From Apostichopus californicus (taxonomy: Eukaryota > Echinodermata > Holothuroidea > Aspidochirotida > Stichopodidae), in contig JAIPMN010026296.1 in the NCBI GenBank assembly GCA_020650975.1, positions 1 through 23,975 on the forward strand: 23,975 bases of DNA. The letters run 5' to 3'. The notes under the pieces were generated by a model, which did not search any database, was not told the DNA's origin, and was given only the letters and a program-made list of their open reading frames with translations. Of the stretch, positions 11,688 to 21,195 are shown piece by piece. The position numbers and the translations under genes are program-made. The number at the start of each line of letters is the position of its first letter. The stretch's first letter is position 1.

Positions 11688-12777
11688 TTATAAGTTTGTA
11701 ATACTGGTGACATTTCAAGCAGCATTTCCAACGGCTTTGGATGAAGCAGTAAGATTAGTTTCAATTTCAGTGCACCGTTGTCTGTAGCTGGCCATTTTGA
11801 TCTTTCTAGCAGTCTTTGGGATATAGCAGATAATGTTTGACATTGTGGCACTTACAGGAAATCAGCTGTAAATACTGTATTAGGCTTGGCTATCTGGAAA
11901 GAAAAACTTGTTCCGGTTATTCTTCTCCACATTGTTGGTCACATTATGTGCAATTGGAGTGTACAGTGGCTATGTATCAATGAATACATAATACCAAGAT
12001 GTTAACAAAAGCTGAAGGAGACAACTCACATTTTGCATTTTGCTTAGCACTTTGTATGTATTTTGTTTTTGTACTTTCATAACTTCTTGTATTTCGTTTA
12101 TAACAAAAGTATGGAAAATATGAAGGTGTCATGCATACAGTACAAAAACTGCTACAATACAGTATGTGCTTGTTGTGTATAGCAGTCTGTCCACTTTGTT
12201 ATGCTACACCTGATAAATTTATGCTAAATTTCTACTACAAGTGTTACTGTTTGTAATCTCTTCACAGAGTATTATGGCCTGTCCTTGAATTCCAAGTCGG
12301 TTTAGTGCGAATACTGAAAAATAAAATGTCCTAGGTAAAACCAGGAAATGATATATACACATGTACCCTGTTGTTCTATTCAACGGTATCAGCTTGCTTT
12401 TGAAATTTGAGAAGAGCGGTGTATGAAACAGGAAGTTTGTAAAGATAAATTGTATTGCTTTGGTTCTGCTGCTGGTAGGAATACAGCAGCATGGATTCTT
12501 CTGAAAGAGAGCATTTGTTTAAAAAGCTGTTCCAAGGTTATCACTGCTACCTCATGTCTTGGTCAAGGTTAACATGTTATTCAGCAGTATTGCATCTATG
12601 AAACATTAATATTACTTTGCATCATTGTCAGATATTCCTTGTAAGTTAACAAGGTGAAATAATTCCTTTTTAATAAAAAATAAAAGAGTTTTTTTTCACC
12701 CTTGATACTTCAAACTTTATGGTGTGTTTCCAAAACCACAAATGTTTCATTGAACTTTGTCATTTAATATTCATATT
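11688..12777. other. Intron stretch without a recognisable gene
   Basis: No gene, repeat or RNA recognised. Several TACAGTA-type words occur between 11868 and 12165, and a short pyrimidine tract (TTTTTTTTCACCCTTGATACTTC) lies at about 12689-12712, upstream of the possible exon. Confidence 0.5.
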
Positions 12778-12792
12778 GGATCCTTCTTTGGG

Positions 12793-12905
12793 TGATCCGA
12801 CTGCAAGACAACGATCGACTGATGAGGAAGTTCCGAAGAACACAGGAAGCAATGCTGCTGTCTCCTCATGTAATAGTAGTTGCATGCCACCTCTGTGTAT
12901 CAGGT
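12793..12905 (+). other. Possible unidentified exon
   Basis: GC content and codon choice rise sharply here compared with the surrounding AT-rich sequence. One frame reads IRLQDNDRLMRKFRRTQEAM, then LLSPHVIVVACHLCVS, and is followed by CAG|GTAGTA, a weak donor at 12906; TCAT|GTAATA at about 12870 is another. Upstream there is no clear polypyrimidine tract with AG at the frame start; the nearest AG (CTGCAAG) falls inside the frame. The other plus frame and one minus frame are also open across the segment, which weakens the case. No protein family is recognised. A conserved non-coding element or transposon remnant would look the same. Confidence 0.2.
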
Positions 12906-13018
12906 AGTACAAGCTGTGTGCAGCAAGGAACAGGATATGACGTACATATGTCAGGGGTGATCACAAGTCACCGTGATCCACCGAGCTTTCAGACTTGTTT
13001 AATACTTTGAATCTTGTA

Positions 13019-13120
13019 CTCCAGATCTGATCTCTCGCTGAAAGGAGGATTAAGATCTTGAGGTCTGATCCGGAGTGAGAGAGTGTTGGAACTCGAGGAT
13101 CAGATCCCCTGCTTGAGATC
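13019..13120. repeat. Imperfect inverted repeats built on GATC words
   Basis: CTCCAGATCTGATC at 13019-13032 pairs imperfectly (11 of 14) with GGTCTGATCCGGAG at 13062-13075. Between and after them lie AAGATCTT, GATCAGATC and GAGATCTAG. Seven GATC tetramers occur in about 100 bases. A decayed foldback or palindromic repeat is the likely explanation. Confidence 0.55.
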
Positions 13121-15732
13121 TAGTGTGATGAAAGCACCAACAATGCAGTCTATTTTATAGTATCCTGTAAACAAAGCAGTGATTAGTTGCCAACAGCTGT
13201 TTGTAAACAAACTTCTGTGTTTAAAACTGCAAGATCCGCCACCTGTCATGAAGTTTAAGATCAGACACCGACCCCAACATTAACCTACATGTACAACTGG
13301 GACCCAACTCCCATGTTCAATTAAAACAATCCTGATATTAAAGTAGGTAAAACATATACCTTGCTCTTGGATAAGGTGGGACCAGGTGATAAATCTGTAT
13401 TGATTAGCTTGTTTCTGTCATACAGTATAGCTGCTAACTATCCCCAGAAGATATTGTGACCTTTTATAAAGTCTGATATGTATACAGTTCCCTTTCCAGG
13501 ACTGTGTTTATTAGCCTAAGCTGTGTGGATTACTTTCAGTTGGTTATCAAAACTACAACATTAGAAAGCAATGGAGCTGCAAGTTTCCTTGTGTTGAAAA
13601 AACAGATTTTGTTTTTTTTACAAATTTCATTGCTTTGATGGTGGAAAAGAAGCATTGATGTAGTATCAGCAGCCGTTTACATGTAGTGGCATGTACTGAG
13701 CACAGTACTGCTTTAGTCCCTAGTGACTTTTGGTACTTCCTAACAAGCTAGGCCTCACTGCATTCAACCTCTAACTGCCCCATGACAACAAAATGTCTTG
13801 ACTTATCTGAAGATCTGATTGATTGATGCATTACAACCTGTTCTTTCTGCAAAATATCTCACTGGAATTTCTAATTATCCCTTCCATATGGTAATTTAAT
13901 GGTTTTCCTTTCATATGTATACATGTGAAGCTACACCACTTGATGTCTAATTAGTGAATGTTTTTTAGTATCTATGCATATATATTTGATGGAATAAAAT
14001 CTTTCCATGTATTTTGGGAAACAGTGAGGTAAACCTACACCACTTGTTAATAAATGTGGTGATATCTTTTCTATATTAAAACAAAATTGGCAAAACTGTT
14101 GATGTAAACCAAGTAAATCACCTTCATTTGGGTTTGTGTAATTCAATTCAATTTTGTTTCTATATGTACATTACTCACTGACAAAAGTAGTTATAAAACA
14201 AAGAATTAAATAATTATATTACATACGATGGACACTAGAAAAAACAATACTGCTCAGCAAAGCTAGTGACCGTGAAACAAAAACAACAACAAACAAACAG
14301 AAGGACAATGTCAAGGAGAAAAAAACGTAACATATGGAACTTGGAAATGATAACTGATTATAAGAACAGATTTGAGATTCTTTTGAAAGAATGAAGTGAA
14401 GCGCTCGATGGTACATCAGGTGAAACGTTGTGCCAAATATAATAACAAATATTTCTGGAGTTATTAAATTGCCGTGTACAGTTTTATGACGTGTTACAGA
14501 TAAAGAAGTTATGATTTTGAGAGTACAGTATGCTGATTCTTATGATGAAATTCATTTTCTAGGTAATAAAAAGGTCTGCATTTGTTTCTGTTGTTTTACT
14601 TCATTACCTTCATTACCTAATTTCTGCATGCTACATAAAGTATATGCATTCTAAATCTAACAAAGCTACAACAGGTACAGTAATAACAGTTTAGCACTGG
14701 AACTATAGTGATACAAGCTGTAAGTAGGCTTGGGCAAGAAACTCCTGATGTTTTTCAACTTGTTTACTCTCATTGTTCTTATACTGCAATGTCATAATGC
14801 CACATAATGCTAGCAGGTTTTCATTACTTTGAGACATTAAGTACATCTACTACAGTATGTATGCTAACAACGGAATGTCATCAGTCTAGCCCAGGAATAT
14901 GCTAGAAGACCAAGTAATGGCCAGTCTAATGTAAACTTCAAAATACCTTTTAAAGCCATGCTTACAGTAGTTCCCCCCTCTGGGATATTTATTGTCTAAT
15001 TTAGCAATCATCAGTATTGTAGAGGGTCAGAATCTCAAAGGATGCCGGAGAAACCTTACATTGCCAATTATAGTATACTTCTATGAGGCACAGCATTGAT
15101 GACCTTAACTGTTCACTTGTGTGTATGAACTTTGAACTTGGTTGGTCTCATTATCTATGCCTATACTGATTCTAATTATGAAGTGGTAGACTGCAAGTAA
15201 AATCAATCTCAGAGTATAAATATGAAATGATTAATATAACCTCTCTGAAATTTCTCATGGTATACACTGAAGCACATGTATATATACATACATGTAAATA
15301 ACATACTTCAGTAGGTGTAGTTTATACTCACTAGTTAGTATGGTACTATAGTACCAGTATCTTTCAAGTAACATTTCATTGAAAGCTTCAGTAGACAAAT
15401 TACTTTTCCCAATCAGTTTCAATCCTTTAGATCTTTGATGTTTGGTAAAGTCTAGTAATTTTGAAGCTTTAATAATTGCATTAATTTAATTTAAATAAAC
15501 TACTATGATGACTAATGTGATGATAGTCAACATGAATTGAAAGCAATAGAGGGCTTGATGTTGTAGATATGTGTTCCTCCCTGCCCATCCCACCTATTGG
15601 AATAGTGTATGGAAAGTTCTTGTTAAAGTAGGATTGTTTTTCAAGAGTATTATGATCATTGCTTTATAACATATCATTAGATTTTGACAATTTTCACAAG
15701 ATTCAGAACTGTAAATACACAGTATTGTTAAC
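13121..15732. other. Intron stretch without a recognisable gene
   Basis: AT-rich with short frames only. AATTCAATTCAATTTTGTTTC at about 14140-14160 resembles the T-rich ends often left by retroelements, but no body or duplication confirms one. An A-rich (CAA)n-like patch (ACAAAAACAACAACAAACAA) lies near 14277-14296. TTCATTACC is duplicated near 14600-14620. TATA-type dinucleotides occur near 15278-15290. Confidence 0.5.
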
Positions 15733-15876
15733 ATGGAATGTATGACCTGCTGTTTCCGGACACGTGAGGAGATCGACTTCATTCCTTTATTCCTCTCTGG
15801 ACCTGTCTCTGATCTACCTAGCCCTTCATCGAATGGTAACAGAGTGCACAATTCTATTAAACAAAAAAGATGCTAA
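15733..15876 (+). CDS. Small 47-codon ORF with strong initiation context
   Basis: An ATG in the context AACATGG (A at -3, G at +4) opens a 47-codon frame ending at TAA 15874-15876. The start MECMTCCF holds three cysteines in the first seven residues, a pattern seen in N-terminally palmitoylated proteins. The middle is rich in Arg, Glu, Pro and Ser, and the tail is basic (KQKRC). CpG and GC are higher than in the flanks. A potential donor, AATG|GTAACA, lies at 15836, so the segment could be an alternative first exon spliced onward rather than a complete protein. No homologue is recognised. The length is within what chance allows in non-coding DNA. Confidence 0.2.
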   Translation: MECMTCCFRTREEIDFIPLFLSGPVSDLPSPSSNGNRVHNSIKQKRC

Positions 15877-16024
15877 TTATGTAAATGAATGCAAATTTAA
15901 GCACACATATGTGCCAATCCTCCTATCCATTGAAGTATGTAGTCAGTTGTGCAATGACACAGTACCTTTTAGAAGATTGTGTGTTATGAAGCTTAGTAGT
16001 AACTCATCTAAAAAACCTCAGCTG

Positions 16025-16300
16025 TATCGTAAGGGAGAGCTCCATTTTCAAGCCAGGTTTAATTCCCTGTTGCTGCTGAGCATTCATCCTAGATTCCCCT
16101 GTAGTGATTTTCACGGTTGCAGTAGTAATATGCCACCGCGTAGCAACGGAACTACTGGTGTAATCGTCGTGAGGCAAACTTATCATTATGCTGCTGGAGT
16201 AATATAACACTGCAAGGCCGAGCTCGTCTGGCAAATTACTAAATGTGTATCAAACAGTCAAATATTAATATGGCATTGTTCCCATGGTAACCTGATTAAA
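16025..16300. promoter_or_regulatory. CpG-rich block, candidate intronic regulatory element
   Basis: About ten CpG dinucleotides fall between 16025 and 16235, whereas flanking intron has roughly one per 70-100 bp. The segment holds CCACCGCGTAGCAACGG near 16133-16149, whose AGCAAC is an RFX half-site, and ends near a full X-box. A 147-codon plus-strand frame (15764-16207) crosses it, but its translation shows no domain and a minus-strand frame overlaps it, so an enhancer or conserved non-coding element is the preferred reading. Confidence 0.35.
16278..16291. promoter_or_regulatory. RFX-type X-box match
   Basis: GTTCCCATGGTAAC fits the X-box consensus RYYNYY-N(1-3)-RRNRAC exactly with a two-base spacer. 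RFX factors bind such sites at ciliary and neural genes. One match in 24 kb can arise by chance; the neighbouring CpG-rich block and the half-site upstream add modest support. Confidence 0.4.
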
Positions 16301-16804
16301 CTCTACATCAAAGAGGGATGAGCATTGCTCATGCGAATCCAAGACTACCAAAATAAGTGTTTAGATGCAGGAGAAATTTTCAGATTTATTCCAGAACTTT
16401 CGGTGTGCAGCACACTATCTGTATCTAGAGTGATGCTAGCATTGCTTGTCAGTTTGCGCTCTGTGCCTTTTGGTTACCGCTAGATGTTCAGTTTGATAAA
16501 GAGCACATTATATCAAGCTGTGAACCAGTATGTTGAGCTACAGTTTCTATTTGGCAGTAATTTGGAAAAGACAAAAAATACCTTGGAAACATTTTATAAA
16601 CCGAAGTAGTTCACAAACCATTTAAGTTCTCATATTGAATCATTCACCAGTCTCACCAATACCTTTATACTTCAGTATTCTGAAAGTGAAAATGAGAGAA
16701 GGAAAAGTTCACACATTCCCCCAAAAAATAAAAAATAAATAACATTGTGATCAAAGTGCTCGGAAAAAAAAGAAGAGAAAAGAAAAGAAATTTATTCCAA
16801 GATG
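16301..16804. other. Intron stretch without a recognisable gene
   Basis: Nothing recognised except a purine-only tract (GGAAAAAAAAGAAGAGAAAA and following) at about 16761-16789. Confidence 0.5.
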
Positions 16805-16830
16805 AAGGAGGCCTCAAAGGAGGCCTTTTT
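16805..16830. repeat. GC-rich hairpin followed by T run
   Basis: AAGGAGGCCTC (16805-16815), loop AAAG, GAGGCCTTTTT (16820-16830): eleven pairs including two G-T. The same segment is a direct repeat of AAGGAGGCCT with a 12-base offset. It looks like an intrinsic bacterial terminator, but the context is animal intron, so that function is not proposed. Confidence 0.6.
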
Positions 16831-18451
16831 GTTGGATTTTGAGCATTTGGGAAACAATGTGTGAATTTTTCCACATTTATTCTGTACACTGTAGAAGGTT
16901 GTCTTAATAGTTTGGTTTATTGTGATCTCAGTTTGAGCAGTCTTTAGTGAGTTGAAATTTTGTGATCTAATACCAACAGCTGTGTATTAAAGTCTCATTG
17001 AGTCTCCATGGGTATTATTTATAAACAACAACTTTGAAAACCAAAATGGACTCACCTACTCACTCCCCAAAATATATTTATAAGAAAAAAATTAAAAATG
17101 TCGTCTTTTATGCAAATGTTCAAAACCAATCATAATCAACAATTTTAACTCCTCCCAAACCCTTTATCCCCCTCCCCCCCCTCCTCCCCAAAAAACAGAG
17201 ACTTGGTATGCCAAACATATTCTGAATCTATCATAATTTTTAAGGAATGACTGGATGTGAAATCAGGAATATTTTTGTGAACATCTTCCTCTTCTTCCCA
17301 TTTTCATCTTTCTGCCCATTGTTTTCGCATGAAGCTGCCCTTCCACTTCGATCTGTCAATAACCCAAAAAATGTATATAAACCGAGAAAAATTATGCTGA
17401 TGTGTATCCTTCTAATGCCCAATCTCTTAAGTACAAACTTCTTAACAGTGGTAGCCATTGATCTTCTTCTATGTTAGATGTTTTCAGGCAATCATTACTT
17501 AATATGGTCTTACTCAAAAAGTAATAAAAGCAAGGCAGCCATTACATGATTGATTTTATGTAGCTTTACAATATTGACGTTTTGTAAATGACAAATGGAT
17601 TTGGATGGAAAAGCCTTTTAAGTTCTTCATGACCAATATTGTCCCTTCAATCTTTATGACAATTTGAAGATGAAAGAAAAAAGTATGGGAAAGACCAAAG
17701 GGAAGAATATATAGATGTATATATATATATTTTTATATTTTAATATATAATTTGAACACTGTGCTTTAGCACTGTACTATAAATGAGGTTGCATATAATT
17801 TACTGCTAGTATATAGATATATACATTCAAGAGGAAAACCATTGCAGTATTAATTGGAAAATTAACTGTAATGTATTTTTGGTGTCTATAGGGCATTCAT
17901 GACATGCCTTTGTCGGTCATTACAATTCTTTGACATTTAAGAATAAATTTCTTTTCCGAAATCAAAAAGCATCTTTACACCTGGCAAGATTTACAAGGGC
18001 TATAATCCATAACACACCTACACATACACATACATACAATTATGACCACAGTTTAGTTTTTTGACATTATGAAGAGTGTGCCATTTGATCCTGTTCCATA
18101 CAGTAGACTGTAATGCTGATACAGTTATCTCTAAAGATGGCTAAGGAAGAAAGTAAATATTGACACTGTATGGTGTAGACCAAACGAAACAACTTTTACT
18201 AGCCCAGGTTTCGTTTCTTTCCAATCAAATGTTTTAATAGAATTGATACATGAATCTCCAGGGACTGATAGGAGTGGCTGGACTACCAAGTCTAGTACAT
18301 ATATATATATGCACTTCCTCTTCAGCAACATATAAGACTTATTATTGCCTCCAACAACTTTTAGGTGGGATTGTGAATTATTCAGTGATAAGATGTGTTG
18401 ATTTGATGTCATACATACTGTAGGTGTTCTGCTTGTTTATATCATGTTACC
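16831..18451. other. Intron stretch with simple sequence only
   Basis: Contains a pyrimidine tract of C runs at 17168-17189, an AT-dinucleotide-rich segment at about 17707-17755 (GATGTATATATATATATTTT and on), and a short (TA)n at 18298-18310. Two fully overlapping frames on opposite strands at 17240-17477 are not supported as genes. Confidence 0.6.
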
Positions 18452-18488
18452 TAGATTGGTTACTTGCCATAGGTAGGCAAGTAATCTA
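18452..18488. repeat. 13-bp stem hairpin
   Basis: TAGATT(GGTT)ACTTGCC pairs perfectly with GGCAAGTAATCTA once a four-base bulge is allowed. The loop is ATAGGTA. At 37 nt it is shorter than a typical microRNA precursor, and the pairing does not extend into the flanks. Confidence 0.65.
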
Positions 18489-18846
18489 TGCAGTCAAGTT
18501 AGTGTGTTGTATGTGTTTATGTGATTAAGTACTTGGGTTACACAGGCGTTTTAGATGTGTATTCATGTATTTTTAGTGCTTTGATCAAGGGGCTCCTTTA
18601 CAGGGCACCATACATTGAATAATAAAGAGGGGGTACCACAGAAAATTTCCATCGCTTGATTTTGACTAACTAGTCAGAAAATACAAAATAAGATAAACGA
18701 TGATGTTGAATTTAATAAGTACTCTTCAGGTTTGAGTGCTGAGGGTCAGTGACCGTAATTGCAATGATATGATTACTATTCAATTTGACCAAAATGCCGG
18801 TTTTGATTCCTTGCCGAATGCAGAAGGCATCTATGCGATGGTGATG

Positions 18847-18890
18847 GTACGTATGCGTGAGTACGTGCGTGGGTGTGTATGTATGTGACA
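18847..18890 (+). repeat. Degenerate GT/GTAC alternating purine-pyrimidine tract
   Basis: Mostly alternating purine-pyrimidine sequence (GTACGTATGCGTGAGTACGT followed by GCGTGGGTGTGTATGTATGTG). This is a decayed microsatellite with potential to adopt Z-DNA. It sits directly before the 146-bp repeat. Confidence 0.6.
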
Positions 18891-18894
18891 CTTG

Positions 18895-19205
18895 CTTGTA
18901 AACACAGTAAATCAAAAAGTTCATGATGGATCTACTTCATACTTGGTATGTGAATCCCTCTTATTGAGTACAAGAACCCTATTGTTTTCAGTGAAGTTCA
19001 ATGGTCATTTAGGTCAACAGAGGTCAAAGGACTTCTAAAAACTTTTTAAACATAACTCAAAAGAGTAGATCTTTGTTGACCTTCATACTTAGTATGTAGA
19101 TCGAGCTTGGTGAGTGCAAGAACCCTATTGAAATTGGTAGAGTTCAAAGGTCAAATGAGGACAACATGTGTCAAAGTCTAAACATGATAACTCCAGAACT
19201 AAAGC
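18895..19205 (+). repeat. ~146-bp tandem repeat, two units plus a third start
   Basis: Shared landmarks recur at an offset of about 146 bases: CATACTT.GTATGT at 18938 and 19084, AGAACCCTATTG at 18973 and 19119, and AAACAN(n)AACTC-like starts at about 18900, 19048 and 19180. Each unit contains AGGTCA hexamers: TGGTCA-ttt-AGGTCA-acag-AGGTCA at 19002-19026 and AGGTCA-aatg-AGGACA at 19148-19163, and a reversed TGACCT lies at 19077-19082. These spacings correspond to DR3 and DR4 nuclear-receptor arrangements. The motif is a built-in part of the repeat rather than independent evidence of regulation. Confidence 0.8.
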
Positions 19206-20820
19206 TACAATATATCCCTGAATTCTCCAGTGTTTTCTTGTGGTGAACATAGCTTGGTCAAATTCAGTTCAGTTTAGTTTTGTGAAGGGGCTCTGTAGGT
19301 CTTCAACAAAACTTACAGTCATCCAGGAAATGAAATCTGCTTCAAAGAGTGAGTCTTGCTTTAAACACATTCAAGCAGGCCCTTATTAGTTTTCATCCTC
19401 TTACTTGCAATGGGTCAATAGGTTATCTAAAATGGTGGAAAAAGAAAAAGCTGACTTAAGGGATCAACATGTTATCTAAAATAATCTCAAAATTTGTCAT
19501 TTTCTCTGTGATCTATACTAGATGACTTCTGCTTTGGCTAAGTTGTGAAAATATCTCACAGTGAAAAAACAATGTCATGTAGAGATCTGATTCATTAATA
19601 ACAATTATCAAAGGTATGATTGGTGACAGCTGATTTGCTAGCTCAAAATTGGTAAAAGAAAATGTCCCTTTATTCATTCATCTACGTATCTGTATTTCAC
19701 GTAGGAAGATTAATCATTCTGGATATTGAAACGTTTCGGAATATAAATTCTATACTGTCAAGTCCTACCAATGAATTAAATGGTTGATGCCCCACAAGAG
19801 AGTGCTACAAATAAGAGCGGAAAATCTCTGATCTTTTCTGGTTCTCACTTAATTCTTGCACAAATTAAGCTCACTTGCTCCACAATAGTCAGATAGTAAT
19901 TTGGAATTTTGATCAACTTGTATGGCAAGGAATTAATGACAAAAAAGCAACTGGCTTTCTAGTTGTTGCCAGCAGTGATGCTTGTTTTAGCAACCCTCTT
20001 TTGTTAATTATTGAAGCCATGCTCACTTAGGGTACACTGTTTATGGATTCAATTATGTTAAATTTTTTTAGAGTGGAGTATAAGGTGTAATTTGGATAAA
20101 ATCAAGATGGTACACAAGAGCATTCCTAATGCAGTTTGAGTGTTGAGAATTTGGGTATTTTATTCCATTAATTGTGATGGATTGGATCTTCAAGTCCTCA
20201 TTTCATTAAAGCTTAAAGCTCTGTTAATTGTTACATGCTATATATATATTGTTAGATGTCAACCATGAACTGCAGAACAAACACGAGTGGTAACTGCATA
20301 AATGGACAGTACTGTCCATGAATTAACCAACATCTGGGGATATGATTAATATTTATTCCATAATCTTAAAGATAATAATAATCATCATAATCATGGTTGA
20401 TTTTCATTATCATAAATAATCATGGCAAATGTAAATCAAGTTTTGCATCGACAACAACTGATTCATGTGATACAAGCTCATGCATTGTACGTGGCCAGTG
20501 TGTTTAATCTCTCTCCATCATATTCGGCAGCCCGATATTATTTTAATTTGACAAAGAATGGGAGCAATAGCAGGGACATTGTTATTGGTTATGTTTATCT
20601 TCCTAGGGCTGTCCACTGTTTTATTATGTGCAGGGTTTATGTGCAGACATTTTGTTTGAAAGAAGAGTCAAGAAAGGACTACTGAAAACGAGAATACCTT
20701 TTTTAGTAAACATAGAGTGGATGCCATCAACTGCATCTTCATAGTTGTGTGAAGTTTAAGTAAACATGTTGCAAAACATTGTAATTATAATAAATTACAA
20801 TTTGCTGCACCGATCCAGTA
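19206..20820. other. Intron stretch without a recognisable gene
   Basis: AT-rich. AATTCAGTTCAGTTTAGTTTTG at about 19260-19282 is a T-rich stretch like retroelement ends. An (AAT/ATC)-rich patch lies at about 20372-20424. The 87-codon frame at 20422-20685 begins with an ATG right after this simple sequence and shows no domain; it is not called a gene. Confidence 0.5.
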
Positions 20821-20821
20821 A

Positions 20822-20860
20822 GGGGAGGTAGGGGGATGTAACCCACTGTCCCCCCCCCCC
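20822..20860 (+). repeat. G-rich segment followed by poly(C)11
   Basis: GGGGAGGTAGGGGG at 20822-20835 is followed by a C11 run at 20850-20860. The two could pair as an imperfect G-C stem of 5-9 pairs. This may mark the far end of the SINE-bearing insertion or an independent repeat. Confidence 0.75.
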
Positions 20861-21002
20861 TAAATTTGACCATGATGTGCACTTTATGCAGGTGGTGGTG
20901 CATTTTGCCCTAATAAACAGTTTGGTTGCCCTTCACTTGGTTTCCACTCTGGAAATGTTGGTGCTGCCAGTGATCATTTTGCTTGCTAACTGGTACTTGC
21001 AA

Positions 21003-21195
21003 AGAAGCCATCATTGGCTTATCAAAGCTGCAACTGACCGAAGTCAGTCTCTTAGATTCGTATTTAACGTCCATGATTTTGAATTGTCAATTGTCAACAA
21101 CTCTGTAACTGGACGACATACATAAATCTTGGAGTGACTCGAACTTGGGACCTTATGAGTTATAAGTTCTATGTTGTACCAACTGTGTAGCATTC
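21003..21195 (-). mobile_element. tRNA-derived SINE with structured 3' tail
   Basis: Read on the minus strand, 21195 to about 21131 is a degenerate tRNA head. The A-box region GCTACACAGTTGG is at 21191-21179, an anticodon-loop-like CTTATAA follows, then AAGGTCCC and a B box, GTTCGAGTC, at 21144-21136; the spacing is that of an internal Pol III promoter. The stems no longer pair well, so it is not a functional tRNA. The body contains CGTCC/GGACG arms (21115-21111 and 21072-21068), a perfect hairpin CTGAC-TTCG-GTCAG at 21047-21034, and a final hairpin AAGCCA-ATGA-TGGCTT at 21020-21005. Such stem-loops near the 3' end are typical of LINE-recognised tails. Exact ends and target duplication are not resolved. 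Confidence 0.72.

Noticed and set aside
11543..11851. 102-codon minus-strand frame
   Set aside because: It passes through a G homopolymer read as prolines and begins inside a hairpin beside the assembly gap; no family is recognised.
12793..12905. Resemblance of MRKFRRTQEAM...LLSPHVIVV to the alpha-C/beta-4 region of a protein kinase, or to the next CaMKII exon
   Set aside because: The pattern is loose: the HPNI motif and the conserved EREARIC are missing, and the phase does not fit the donor at 90. Kept only as an unidentified possible exon.
15764..16207. Longest open frame of the window (147 codons, plus strand)
   Set aside because: No recognisable domain, it does not begin with a well-placed ATG, it overlaps minus-strand frames, and its middle is ordinary AT-rich sequence. 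The local CpG enrichment is better explained as a non-coding element.
16805..16830. Bacterial intrinsic terminator
   Set aside because: The hairpin and T run fit, but the window is animal DNA with a spliced kinase exon and has no bacterial genes.
20422..20685. 87-codon ATG frame
   Set aside because: It starts directly after AAT/ATC simple sequence; no domain or splice context was recognised.
21131..21195. Functional tRNA gene
   Set aside because: A and B boxes are recognisable, but the T-stem and anticodon stem do not pair and no acceptor stem closes, so it is a SINE head and not a tRNA.
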